DNA of 64,000 nucleotides, taken from assembly GCF_030604785.1 (NCBI RefSeq), contig NZ_JAUVVF010000012.1:1-64000 (forward strand), written 5' to 3'. The position numbers and the translations under genes are program-made. Shown here piece by piece: positions 43,739 through 52,189 of the stretch. The first letter of the stretch is position 1, and every line of letters starts with the position of its first letter. The DNA is from Paracoccus sp. (in: a-proteobacteria). GTDB lineage: Bacteria > Pseudomonadota > Alphaproteobacteria > Rhodobacterales > Rhodobacteraceae. A model generated the notes under the pieces. That model had not been told where the DNA came from, did not search any database, and saw only the letters and a list, made by a program, of their open reading frames with translations.

Positions 43739-43782
43739 CTGTCATGGTCTTTTCACGAAAGCGTCAGCACCCCGTCACGCGC
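43739..43782 (+). promoter_or_regulatory. Tandem Pho box (four units, 11-base period) before phnC
   Basis: Four consecutive 7-base units separated by 4 bases: CTGTCAT, TTTTCAC, GCGTCAG, CCGTCAC. The first is a perfect PhoB half-site; all keep TCA at the same place and three keep GTCA. The array ends 37 bases before the phnC ATG. This is the geometry of PhoB binding sites and predicts induction of phnCDE under phosphate limitation. Confidence 0.75.
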
Positions 43783-43818
43783 TGCTCCTAATTGAGCCGC
43801 AGGCAAGACGAGGACCCG

Positions 43819-44637
43819 ATGCTGGACGTCAGACAAGTCACGAAGATCTTCGGCCGCAAGGCCGCGGTGGACCATGTCACCTTCCGGGTGGACGGTCCGG
43901 CCTTTGTCGGGATCATCGGCCGCTCGGGCGCCGGCAAGTCCACGCTGCTGAGGATGATGAACGGGCTGACCCCCGCCACGGGTGGCGAGATCATCGTCGA
44001 GGGCCGTGACATCCTGGCCCTGCGCGGCAGCGAGGCCCGTGCCTGGCAAAGTGACTGCGCGATGATCTTCCAGCAGTTCAACCTGGTGCCGCGCATGGAC
44101 GTGGTGTCGAACGTGCTGCACGGCATCCTGAACCGTCGATCCACGATCCAGACGGTGTTCAACCTGTGGTCGCGCGCCGACATCGTGCAGGCCCTGGCGA
44201 TCCTCGATCGTCTGGGCATCGCCGAGCAGGCCCCCAAACGCGCCGAGGCCCTTTCGGGCGGCCAGCAGCAGCGGGTGGCCATCGCCCGCGCCCTGATGCA
44301 AGACCCCCGCATCATCCTGGCGGATGAGCCCATCGCCAGCCTCGACCCGATGAACGCCCAGATCGTGATGGACACGCTGAAGCGCATCAATGTCGAGGAC
44401 GGGCGCATGGTGATCGCCAACCTGCACACGCTGGACACCGCCCGGCGCTATTGCGACCGGGTGATCGGGATGCGTGACGGGCGGGTGGTCTTCGACGGCC
44501 TGCCCAGCCAGCTGACCACCGGCGTCGCCCGCGACATCTACGGCGCCGATGCGGGCTTCAACGAGGCTGCGACCTCGACCGCGATCCCGACGGATCACGA
44601 GGCCGACGACCAATACGCCGCCACGATGCTGGCGTGA
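43819..44637 (+). CDS. phnC: Phosphonate ABC transporter ATP-binding protein
   Basis: The 272-residue ATPase energises phosphonate uptake. Walker [12 protein letters not shown], signature [15 protein letters not shown], Walker [12 protein letters not shown] and the H-loop [15 protein letters not shown] are intact. The PhnC-specific segment [15 protein letters not shown] is present. The ATG at 43819 follows GAGGACCC; a TTG at 43792 would extend it but lacks a site. First gene of phnCDE1E2 and preceded by the Pho-box array. Confidence 0.95.
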   Translation: MLDVRQVTKIFGRKAAVDHVTFRVDGPAFVGIIGRSGAGKSTLLRMMNGLTPATGGEIIVEGRDILALRGSEARAWQSDCAMIFQQFNLVPRMDVVSNVLHGILNRRSTIQTVFNLWSRADIVQALAILDRLGIAEQAPKRAEALSGGQQQRVAIARALMQDPRIILADEPIASLDPMNAQIVMDTLKRINVEDGRMVIANLHTLDTARRYCDRVIGMRDGRVVFDGLPSQLTTGVARDIYGADAGFNEAATSTAIPTDHEADDQYAATMLA

Positions 44638-44680
44638 CATTCCTTCCTTCTCACTGACAACGCATCCATCGGAGATGACG

Positions 44681-45580
44681 ATGACCAAGCTGCTGATCGC
44701 CCTTGCGACCACCACCGCCCTGACCGCCGCCGCCGCGACGGCGCAGGAAACCGAATTCCGCATCGGCCTGCTGGGCGGCGAGAACGCGCAGGACCGCATG
44801 GCCTCGAACGAGTGCTTCCGCGCCTATGCCGAGGAAGCCCTGGGCGTGCCCGTCCGCCTGTTCACGCCCGCCGACTATAACGGCGTTATTCAGGGTCTGC
44901 TGGGCGGCTCGCTGGACATGGCCTGGCTGGGCGCCTCGGCCTATGCGGCGGTCTATGTGAACGACCCTGAAGCGGTCGAGCCCGTGCTGGTCAAGACGAA
45001 CCTCGACGGCAGCTACACCTATCACTCGATCGGTTTCGCGCGCGCCGACAGCGGCATCACCTCGCTGGACGACATGGAGGGCAAGAGCTTCGCCTTTGCC
45101 GATCCGAACTCGACCTCGGGCTATCTGATCCCGAACGTGGAACTGCCGCAGCTGGGCTATTCGATGACCGAGGGCGAGTATTTCAGCCGCATCGGCTTCT
45201 CGGGCGGTCACGAACAGTCGATCATCGCGGTTCTGAACGGCGATTTCGATGCGGGCGTGGTCTGGGCCGACGCCCAGGGCGAATGGGAGGACGGCTACAA
45301 TTCGGGCGCGCTGCGCAAGGCGGCCGATAGCGGCATCGTCGACATGAACGACATCGTCGAGATCTGGCGCTCGTCGCCGATCCCCGAGGGGCCGGTCGTG
45401 CTGCGCAAGGCACTGTCGGACGAGACGAAGGCCACGATCATCGACCTGCTGTCGAACCTGCATGCCAACGACCCGGAATGCGCCTATGGCGTCGCGGCGG
45501 GCGAGACCGCCGGCTTCACTCCGGTCACGCATGAGGAATACAACACCATCATCGAGATCCGCCGCGCCGAGATGAACTGA
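44681..45580 (+). CDS. phnD: Phosphonate-binding periplasmic protein
   Basis: The 299-residue product has a signal peptide (cleavage near ATAQ-ETE) and the PhnD fold: FRIGLLGGENAQDRMASNE, VIQGLLGGSLDMAWLGASAYA, SFAFADPNSTSGYLIPN, and DAGVVWADAQGEW. It captures phosphonates for the PhnCE transporter. GGAG lies 6 bases before the ATG at 44681, which decides against the ATG at 44675. An intrinsic terminator stands between this gene and phnE. Confidence 0.95.
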   Translation: MTKLLIALATTTALTAAAATAQETEFRIGLLGGENAQDRMASNECFRAYAEEALGVPVRLFTPADYNGVIQGLLGGSLDMAWLGASAYAAVYVNDPEAVEPVLVKTNLDGSYTYHSIGFARADSGITSLDDMEGKSFAFADPNSTSGYLIPNVELPQLGYSMTEGEYFSRIGFSGGHEQSIIAVLNGDFDAGVVWADAQGEWEDGYNSGALRKAADSGIVDMNDIVEIWRSSPIPEGPVVLRKALSDETKATIIDLLSNLHANDPECAYGVAAGETAGFTPVTHEEYNTIIEIRRAEMN

Positions 45581-45595
45581 TCCTGCCGATCCGGC

Positions 45596-45632
45596 GGGCC
45601 GGACCCTGCTAGCCCGGGGTCCGGCCCTTTTT
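45596..45632 (+). terminator. Intrinsic terminator between phnD and phnE1
   Basis: An 11-bp perfect stem GGGCCGGACCC / GGGTCCGGCCC, 10-base loop, followed by five T residues. It lies 15 bases after the phnD stop and 16 before the phnE1 ATG. Partial read-through would yield more PhnD than permease. Confidence 0.82.
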
Positions 45633-45648
45633 CCATTCCGAGGTTCCC

Positions 45649-46503
45649 ATGTCCGCACCGGCCCTTGCCCATGTCCAGACCGAGTATCTGGCGCTGACAC
45701 GCCGCCGCCGCATCTATGGCGGGCTTCTTCTGATCGTCTTCGTCGCCATCTTCGTCTCGGGCTTCCGCATCGCGGACGGGCGCAATGCGGGCGGCTTCTG
45801 GCAGGGGCTGCACCAGATCGGCGACTTTCCCGCCGATCTGGTCCGCGAGGCCATCGAAAAGGCCGCGAACCTGCCCGGTCACATGATCCGCGCCATCCCC
45901 GCGCTGATCGAGACGCTGAACATCGCGCTGGTCGCCACGCTGCTGGGCTGCATCCTGGGTCTGTTCCTGTCACTCGCCGCGACGCGGGGGCTGGCCTATT
46001 GGCCGCGCATGGTGCCGGTGGCGCGGCGGCTGTCGGACATCTTCCGCGCCATTCCGGAAATCGTGATCGCGCTGGTCCTGATCTTCGTCCTCGGCGGCGG
46101 CCCGGTCCCCGCCGTCATCGCCATCGCCATCCACACGGCGGGCGCGATGGGCAAGCTGTTCTCCGAGGTGAACGAGAACGTGGACCTCAAGCCGGTCGAG
46201 GGTCTGGCCTCGGTCGGCGCGAACTGGTCGCAGCGGATGTGGCTGGGCGTGATCCCGCAGGTGGCGCCGAACTACATGTCCTATTCGCTGTTGCGGCTGG
46301 AAATCAACATCCGCGCCTCGGCCATCCTGGGCTTCGTGGGCGCGGGCGGCATCGGCTACGAATTGCGCAATGCCATGACCTTTGGCCAAGGCAAGTTCGA
46401 TCAGGCGGCGGCGATCTTCCTGCTGCTCTTCGCGACGATCGTGCTGGTCGACCAGCTCTCCGCCAGCCTGCGCCACCGCCTGACCCATGGAGCCCCGGCA
46501 TGA
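45649..46503 (+). CDS. phnE: Phosphonate ABC transporter permease
   Basis: The 284-residue product has about six membrane helices and the permease EAA-type loop (VEGLASVGANWSQRMWLGVIPQVAPNY). PhnE-specific segments ALIETLNIALVATLLG and AIPEIVIALVLIFVLG are present. It forms the membrane channel with the second PhnE. Its stop overlaps the phnE2 start by 4 bases. Confidence 0.94.
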   Translation: MSAPALAHVQTEYLALTRRRRIYGGLLLIVFVAIFVSGFRIADGRNAGGFWQGLHQIGDFPADLVREAIEKAANLPGHMIRAIPALIETLNIALVATLLGCILGLFLSLAATRGLAYWPRMVPVARRLSDIFRAIPEIVIALVLIFVLGGGPVPAVIAIAIHTAGAMGKLFSEVNENVDLKPVEGLASVGANWSQRMWLGVIPQVAPNYMSYSLLRLEINIRASAILGFVGAGGIGYELRNAMTFGQGKFDQAAAIFLLLFATIVLVDQLSASLRHRLTHGAPA

Positions 46504-47825
46504 GCACCCTGACCGCCACGCCCGCCCCGGAAAGCCATGTCCTGCGGATCATGCGCCGCAAGCGCCTTCTGGCGCTGGCCGTCCCGTCGGTGATCCTCGC
46601 CTATCTGGTCTATGTGTTCTTCGCCTTCGATCTGGGCGGCCTCGCGCAGCGGGCGCGGATGGACAATGCCCGCATCCTGCTGGCCGACACGGTCAGCTAC
46701 AAGACCCACGTCACCCGCGACAACCGGCGCGAGACGCTGTCGGTCTCGATCGAGGGCAACAACCGCGCCACCTTTGCCCCCGACCGCATCCCCGACTGGG
46801 TCCAGACGGATGGCGAACAGACCCGCATCCTGCTGGGCGGCGGGCAGGTCGTGACCTATGACGGCCCGCGCGTCCTGTTCGACATCCCCGATCACGGCAC
46901 CGCCCGGCTGGAGATCGGCGAGACGATCGGTCTGGACCTGCCCTCGCCCGACTGGCCGGCCAGCATCAACGCCTCGGACAGCCGCGTGACGATCACCACC
47001 GACGAGGGGCGCCTGACCGTCACCCGCGCCCGGACCGAGACGCTGCGCTACTTCTGGGGGTGGGAGCTGTTCTTCTTCGACCTGAACAGTCCCTTTTCGG
47101 GCATGTCCGCGACCCAGGTCATCGCCACGGTGCTGGCGGGCGAGCGCATCCGGCCCGATGTCAGCAACCTGTCGCTGGCGATCAGCAATTTCTGGAACAA
47201 CGGCATCTGGCGTCATGGCGAGGTCTACTGGGCCATCTTCGAGACCATGCTGATGGCGTTCCTCGGCACGTTCGGCGCGGCTTTCGTGGCGCTGCCGCTG
47301 GCCTTTCTGGCGGCGCAGAACTTCGCGCCCTCGCGCTGGCTGCGCTTTGTCGTGCGGCGCGTCTTCGACTTCGTGCGGGGCGTGGATGCGCTGATCTTCA
47401 CGATCATCCTGTCACGCGCCTTCGGCCCCGGCCCTCTGACCGGCGCGCTGGCCATCCTGCTGACCGACAGCGGCAGCTTCGGCAAGCTGTTCTCGGAGGC
47501 GCTGGAGAACGTCGACAAGAAGCCCATCGAAGGCGTCCAGTCCACCGGCGCCAATGCCGTCCAGCGCTACCGGTTCGGGGTGATCCCGCAGGTCATGCCG
47601 GTCTTTCTGTCGCAATTGCTGTATTTCCTGGAATCGAACACCCGAAGCGCGACGATCATCGGCGCCATCGTGGGCGGCGGCATCGGCCTTCTGCTGACGC
47701 AGGCGATCCAGACCACGCAGGATTGGGAAAAGGTCAGCTATTACATCCTGCTGATCGTGGTGATGGTGGTGGCTATGGACAGCCTGTCTGGCTGGCTGCG
47801 CCGCAAACTGATCCGCGGCGAATGA
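46500..47825 (+). CDS. phnE: Second phosphonate ABC permease with large periplasmic insertion
   Basis: The 441-residue product has a first helix at about residues 22-42, then about 150 polar residues with strand character (TVSYKTHVTRDNRRETLSVS and following) expected in the periplasm, and a C-terminal permease domain with about six helices from about 235 onwards. Its EAA loop reads PIEGVQSTGANAVQRYRFGVIPQV. Alphaproteobacteria often have two PhnE subunits; the second commonly carries this extension. Start ATG overlaps the phnE1 stop (ATGA). Confidence 0.92.
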   Translation: MSTLTATPAPESHVLRIMRRKRLLALAVPSVILAYLVYVFFAFDLGGLAQRARMDNARILLADTVSYKTHVTRDNRRETLSVSIEGNNRATFAPDRIPDWVQTDGEQTRILLGGGQVVTYDGPRVLFDIPDHGTARLEIGETIGLDLPSPDWPASINASDSRVTITTDEGRLTVTRARTETLRYFWGWELFFFDLNSPFSGMSATQVIATVLAGERIRPDVSNLSLAISNFWNNGIWRHGEVYWAIFETMLMAFLGTFGAAFVALPLAFLAAQNFAPSRWLRFVVRRVFDFVRGVDALIFTIILSRAFGPGPLTGALAILLTDSGSFGKLFSEALENVDKKPIEGVQSTGANAVQRYRFGVIPQVMPVFLSQLLYFLESNTRSATIIGAIVGGGIGLLLTQAIQTTQDWEKVSYYILLIVVMVVAMDSLSGWLRRKLIRGE

Positions 47826-47864
47826 GACCCATGTGCTGATCACCGGCGTCACGATTGGCGACGA

Positions 47865-48587
47865 CTAGAGCCCCGTCAGCACCAGCGACACGCGGTCGCC
47901 CGCAAACCAGGTGCGGCCGTATTCCACCGGGCGCCCGGGATTGTCCGGGCCGCCCTCGCGGTTGATGGCGACGGATCGCAGGATCGGCGCCTTTTCCGGG
48001 ATCTACAGGGCCAGCGCCTGCGTGGCATTGGCCAGTTTCGCCGTGATGCGGGTGCTAGCGCGGCTGTAATCGGCCACCCCGCAAGCCGCCAGCGCCGCCG
48101 TGATCGAGGCATGGGTGCGCGCCTGATCGGGCAGCCCCTCCAGCCAGCCCGGAAGGACCGAACGGAACAGCGCCAGCGGCTGGCCGTCCGCTAGCGACAA
48201 CCCCTCGATCACATGGACTGCCTCGCCCGGGGCGATGGCAAGCGCCTCGGCCTCGATCCGGTCGCAGGGGCGCGTCTCGATCCGGGTGAAGCGGTGCGAG
48301 CCCGTCCGCCCCACAGCCGCAAGGTTCTGCGAGAAGCGCACCCGGCGGCCAAGCGCGTAATCGGTGGGCCGCGCGAGAACGAAGACCCCCGCGCCCCGCC
48401 GCGCATGGACCAACCCCGCCGCGCCCAGATCCGACAAGGCGTGCCGGATCGTGTGCCGGTTGACCCCGAAACGGGCCGCCAGCTGCGCCTCGGTCGGCAG
48501 GCGGTCGCCGGGGCGGTAATGGCCGGTCTCGATCTCGGCGCGCAGGGTCGCGGCAATGGCCTGCCAAAGGGGCGTCTTGTCCGTCAT
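47865..48587 (-). pseudogene. phnF: PhnF (GntR/HutC) repressor gene interrupted by an in-frame TAG
   Basis: The frame from ATG 48587 encodes a GntR helix-turn-helix (LPTEAQLAARFGVNRHTIRHAL) and a UTRA ligand-binding domain, but stops at TAG 48003-48005 after 194 residues. Beyond the TAG the same frame continues for 45 codons (IPEKAPILRSVAINREGG..., GRPVEYGRTWFAGDRVSLVL) to a TAG at 47865-47867. That tail is the typical UTRA C-terminus, giving 240 residues in total, the PhnF length. So one base change (most simply CAG to TAG) truncates the domain. The gene lies between phnCDE and phnG, divergent from phnG, where phnF is expected. It may be inactive, may give a truncated repressor, or may reflect a sequencing error. 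Confidence 0.85.
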
Positions 48588-48634
48588 GGAAAATTCACAA
48601 GCTTCCGGTTGTGGAACGCGTCGCGCCGGGTTAT

Positions 48635-48655
48635 CACTTGTCTAGTTGTATAGTG
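48635..48655. promoter_or_regulatory. Repeat cluster in the phnF-phnG divergent region, possible PhnF operator
   Basis: Tandem 8-base repeats TTGTCTAG-TTGTATAG (48638-48653), flanked by CACT (48635-48638) and AGTG (48652-48655). A -10-like TATAGT lies inside the second repeat, 20 bases before the phnG ATG. A repressor bound here would block a promoter for phnG. Confidence 0.45.
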
Positions 48656-48674
48656 AAACGGACCGACCGGCAAG

Positions 48675-49109
48675 ATGTCTGCTTCCCCTCTTCCCCAACG
48701 CCGCAACTGGCTGTCCATCCTGGCGAAATCCTCGCCCGAGCGGCTGGCCGCGCTGCTGCCGGACCTGCCGGCGCATGAATGGCTGCGCGCCCCCGAAACC
48801 GGCACGGTCATGGTGCAGGGCCGCATCAGCGCGACCGGCGCGCCCTTCAATATCGGCGAGATAACCGTGACGCGCTGCGCCCTGCGCCTGCCCTGCGGAA
48901 CCGAGGGGCACGGCCATGTCCAGGGCCGCAGCCACGCCCATGCCACCCGCGCCGCCGCGCTGGATGCACTGATGCAGACCGATCCCGCCGCCCATGCGCC
49001 GCTGGTCGAGACGCTGCGCCTTGAGGCTCAGACCGCGCGCGAGGGCCGCGCCGCCCGCGCCGCCGCCACCCGCGTCGAATTCTTCACCCTGCAGAGAGGA
49101 GAGGATTGA
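48675..49109 (+). CDS. phnG: C-P lyase subunit PhnG
   Basis: The 144-residue product is the PhnG subunit of the C-P lyase core complex: QRRNWLSILAKSSPERLAALL, the VMVQGRISATGAPFNIGEITVTRCALRL stretch, and GHGHVQGRSHAHATRAAALDAL. PhnGHI attaches ribose triphosphate to the phosphonate with displacement of adenine. The ATG shortly follows a -10-like TATAGT at 48649-48654. Its stop shares a base with the phnH ATG. Confidence 0.95.
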   Translation: MSASPLPQRRNWLSILAKSSPERLAALLPDLPAHEWLRAPETGTVMVQGRISATGAPFNIGEITVTRCALRLPCGTEGHGHVQGRSHAHATRAAALDALMQTDPAAHAPLVETLRLEAQTAREGRAARAAATRVEFFTLQRGED

Positions 49110-49651
49110 TGATCCCCGGCCTTGCCGATCGCGCGATCCAGTCCTCGCGCGGCTTTCGCGTGCTGATGCAGGCGATGGCGCGCCCCGGCACGATCCAGCG
49201 CCTGAACCTGACGCAGCCGCCTGCGCTCGGGCCCGCGGCGGGAAGCGTGCTGCTGCTTCTGGCCGATCCAACGACGCCGCTGCATCTGGCCGGTGATCTG
49301 CCCGGCCTTGCGCCCTGGCTGCAATTTCACGCAGGCAGTCCGCTGACCGGCCCCGAGGGCGCCAGCCTTGCCGTCGGGCGCTGGCCCGATCTGCCGCTGG
49401 ACCTGCTGCCCGTGGGCCTGCCCGATTATCCCGACCGCTCGGCCACGGTGATCGTGGAGCTGGACCGGCTGGACGCGGACGGCCCCCGCCTGACCGGGCC
49501 GGGCATCCGGAACCATGCCAGCCTGTCCCTGCCCGCCATCGCGCCCTTTCGCGCGAACCGCGCGCTGTTCCCGATGGGGCTGGACTTCATCTTCACCTGC
49601 GGCGACCGGCTGGCCTGCCTGCCCCGCAGCACCGTCGTGGGGGATGCCTGA
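49109..49651 (+). CDS. phnH: C-P lyase subunit PhnH
   Basis: The 180-residue product matches PhnH: the N-terminal SSRGFRVLMQAMARPGTIQRL and C-terminal FRANRALFPMGLDFIFTCGDRLACLPRST. PhnH is essential in the core complex and has an inactive PLP-enzyme-like fold. Start ATG 49109 shares the A of the phnG TGA; AGGAGAGG precedes it. Confidence 0.95.
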   Translation: MIPGLADRAIQSSRGFRVLMQAMARPGTIQRLNLTQPPALGPAAGSVLLLLADPTTPLHLAGDLPGLAPWLQFHAGSPLTGPEGASLAVGRWPDLPLDLLPVGLPDYPDRSATVIVELDRLDADGPRLTGPGIRNHASLSLPAIAPFRANRALFPMGLDFIFTCGDRLACLPRSTVVGDA

Positions 49652-50718
49652 TGTATGTCGCCGTCAAGGGGGGCGAGCGCGCCATCGACAATGCCCATGC
49701 CTGGCTGGCCGAGGAACGGCGCGGCGATCCCGCCTTGCCCCTGATGTCGGTCGCCCAGATCCGCGAGCAGATGGCACTGGCCGTCAATCGGGTCATGGCC
49801 GAGGGCTCGCTTTACGATCCCGATCTGGCCGCACTGGCGATCCGGCAGGCGCGGGGCGACCTGATCGAGGCCGTGTTCCTGATCCGCGCCTATCGCACCA
49901 CGCTGCCCCGCATCGGTGCCTCGCGCCCGGTGGATACCGGCGCGATGGCCGTGGACCGGCGCATCTCGGCCACGTTCAAGGACTTGCCCGGCGGGCAGGT
50001 TCTGGGGCCCACCTTCGACTATACGCACCGGCTGCTGGATTTCGCGGATCAGGCCGCGATCGACCCGGCCCCGCTGGCCGCACCCGACACCGCGCCCGTT
50101 CCGCATGTGACCGCGATCCTTGACCGCGACGGGCTGATCGAGGCTGTCCCCCAAAACGACACGCCCGCCCCCGACCTGACGCGCGAGCCGCTGGAACTGC
50201 CAGCCTGCCGCGCGCTGCGGCTTCAGGCGCTGGCCCGCGCGGATGAGGGGTTCACCCTTGCTCTAGCCTATTCGACGCAGCGCGGCTACGGGCGCACCCA
50301 TGCCTTTGTCGGCGAATTGCGGATCGGCCGCGTCCCGGTCGAGATGGATATCCCCGAACTGGGCTTCGCCATCGAGATCGGAGAGATCGAGCTGACCGAA
50401 TGCGAGACGGTGAACCAGTTCAAGGGCTCGCGGACCGAGCCCGCGCAGTTCACGCGCGGCTACGGTCTGGTCATGGGCCAGTCCGAACGCAAGGCCATCG
50501 CCGTCAGCCTGGTGGACCGCGCGCTGCGCTGGCAGGAACTGGGTGAGGATTTCACTGGCGCCCCGGCGCAGGATGCCGAATTCGTGCTGTCCCATTGCGA
50601 CAACATCCAGGCGACCGGATTTCTCGAACATATCAAGCTGCCCCATTACGTCGATTTCCAGGCCGAACTGGAACTGGTGCGACGCTTGCGGGCCGAAGCG
50701 CAAGAGGCCCAGCCATGA
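49651..50718 (+). CDS. phnI: C-P lyase nucleosidase subunit PhnI
   Basis: PhnI transfers the ribose triphosphate of ATP to the phosphonate, releasing adenine. The 355-residue product contains YVAVKGGERAIDNAHAWLAEERRG, the SVAQIREQMALAVNRVMAEGSLYDPDLAALAIRQARGD region and FAIEIGEIELTECETVNQF. Length is usual for the family. Coupled by one base to phnH and by 4 bases to the HAD gene. Confidence 0.96.
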   Translation: MYVAVKGGERAIDNAHAWLAEERRGDPALPLMSVAQIREQMALAVNRVMAEGSLYDPDLAALAIRQARGDLIEAVFLIRAYRTTLPRIGASRPVDTGAMAVDRRISATFKDLPGGQVLGPTFDYTHRLLDFADQAAIDPAPLAAPDTAPVPHVTAILDRDGLIEAVPQNDTPAPDLTREPLELPACRALRLQALARADEGFTLALAYSTQRGYGRTHAFVGELRIGRVPVEMDIPELGFAIEIGEIELTECETVNQFKGSRTEPAQFTRGYGLVMGQSERKAIAVSLVDRALRWQELGEDFTGAPAQDAEFVLSHCDNIQATGFLEHIKLPHYVDFQAELELVRRLRAEAQEAQP

Positions 50719-51320
50719 CCGCCCTGACCACCATCGTCTTTGACATCGGCAACGTGCTGGTCCGGTGGGACCCCCATGCAGCCTTTCTGCACGCCCTGCC
50801 CGACCGCGCGGCGGTGGATGCCTTCCTCGCGCGGATCGACTTCTTCAGCCTGAACCTGCGCGCCGACGGGGGCGAGACCTTCGCGGACCTCGCCCGCGAG
50901 ATCCCCGATGCCGATGACCGCGCGCTGTTCCTGACCTATCTGGAGGGGCACGCGGCCTCGATCCGCGAACCGATCGAGGGGTCATGGGCGCTGATGGACC
51001 GCCTGCGCGCGCGCGGGTTTGCCATCCATGCGATCACCAACTGGTCGGCCCAGACATGGCCCATCGGCCTTGCGACCCATCCGCGTCTGGCAAAAGCCTT
51101 TGGCGTCACGGTCGTCTCGGGGCAAGAGGGGATCATCAAGCCCGATCCGCGCATCTTCGCCGCGCTCTGCCAGCGTGCCGGGGTCGCACCGGCTGAATGC
51201 CTGTTCATTGATGACGGCCCCAGGAACGTCGCAGGCGCGCAGGCGGCGGGGATGCAGGCCCATCACTTCAACACGCCTCAGGCGCTGGAGGCCGATCTGA
51301 CCGAACGGGGCCTGCTATGA
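50715..51320 (+). CDS. HAD-superfamily hydrolase (subfamily IA) inside the C-P lyase operon
   Basis: The 201-residue product has the HAD motifs: nucleophile D in VFDIGNVLVRWD, motif II T/S in ITNWSAQ, motif III K in GIIKPDPRIF and motif IV DD in LFIDDGPRN. The DxGN form of motif I resembles YihX-type phosphatases. It overlaps phnI by 4 bases and phnJ by 4 bases, so it is a genuine operon member, though it is not part of the E. coli phn operon. It could dephosphorylate a pathway sugar phosphate; the substrate is not known. Confidence 0.9.
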   Translation: MTALTTIVFDIGNVLVRWDPHAAFLHALPDRAAVDAFLARIDFFSLNLRADGGETFADLAREIPDADDRALFLTYLEGHAASIREPIEGSWALMDRLRARGFAIHAITNWSAQTWPIGLATHPRLAKAFGVTVVSGQEGIIKPDPRIFAALCQRAGVAPAECLFIDDGPRNVAGAQAAGMQAHHFNTPQALEADLTERGLL

Positions 51321-52189
51321 GCGATTACAACTTCGCCTATCTCGACGAGCAGACCAAGCGCATGATCCGCCGCGCGATCCTCAAGGCGCTGGCGATCCCC
51401 GGCTATCAGGTCCCCTTCGCCAGCCGCGAGATGCCGATGCCCTATGGCTGGGGCACGGGCGGCGTGCAACTGACCGCCGCCTGCCTGACCCCCGAGGACC
51501 GGCTGAAGGTCATCGACCAGGGCGCCGACGACACGACGAATGCGGTCAGCATCCGCAAGTTCTTTCAGCGAACCGCAGGCGTCGCCGTGACCGAGGCCAC
51601 ACGCGAGGCGACCCTGATCCAGACCCGCCACCGCATCCCCGAGACGCCGCTGACCGAGGATCAGGTGCTGGTCTATCAGGTGCCGATCCCCGAACCGCTG
51701 CGGTTCCTCGAGCCGCGCGAGACCGAGACGCGCAAGATGCACGAGCTGGAAGAATACGGCCTGATGCATGTGAAGCTTTACGAGGACATCGCCCGGCACG
51801 GCCAGATCGCGACCTCTTACGCCTATCCGGTCAAGGTCGAGGGGCGCTATGTCATGGACCCCTCGCCCATCCCGAAATTCGACAATCCGAAATTGTCCGG
51901 CTGCCCCGCGATCCAGCTGTTCGGCGCGGGACGGGAACAGCGCATCTATGCTCTGCCGCCCCATACGCAGGTGGTCAGCCTGGATTTCGACGATCACCCC
52001 TTCGTGGCGTCAAAACCCGACCATGATTGCGACCTCTGCGGCGCGTCGGACAGCTATCTGGACGAGGTGATCACCGACGATCGTGGGGGGCGGATGTTCG
52101 TCTGCTCGGACACCGATTTCTGCATGGGCCGCGTGCGGGCGGGCCATGCCGGCCGACTGGCGGGCCAGAGCAAGGGGGCCGCGGCATGA
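51317..52189 (+). CDS. phnJ: C-P lyase radical SAM subunit PhnJ
   Basis: PhnJ cleaves the carbon-phosphorus bond. The 290-residue product has all key residues: the glycyl-radical region IPGYQVPFASREMPMPYGWG (G29, matching G32 of E. coli) and four C-terminal cysteines C238, C241, C263 and C269, with the E. coli spacing (C241, C244, C266, C272; offset of three). The product releases the alkane and 5-phosphoribosyl 1,2-cyclic phosphate. ATG overlaps the HAD stop and its stop overlaps phnK. Confidence 0.97.
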   Translation: MSDYNFAYLDEQTKRMIRRAILKALAIPGYQVPFASREMPMPYGWGTGGVQLTAACLTPEDRLKVIDQGADDTTNAVSIRKFFQRTAGVAVTEATREATLIQTRHRIPETPLTEDQVLVYQVPIPEPLRFLEPRETETRKMHELEEYGLMHVKLYEDIARHGQIATSYAYPVKVEGRYVMDPSPIPKFDNPKLSGCPAIQLFGAGREQRIYALPPHTQVVSLDFDDHPFVASKPDHDCDLCGASDSYLDEVITDDRGGRMFVCSDTDFCMGRVRAGHAGRLAGQSKGAAA

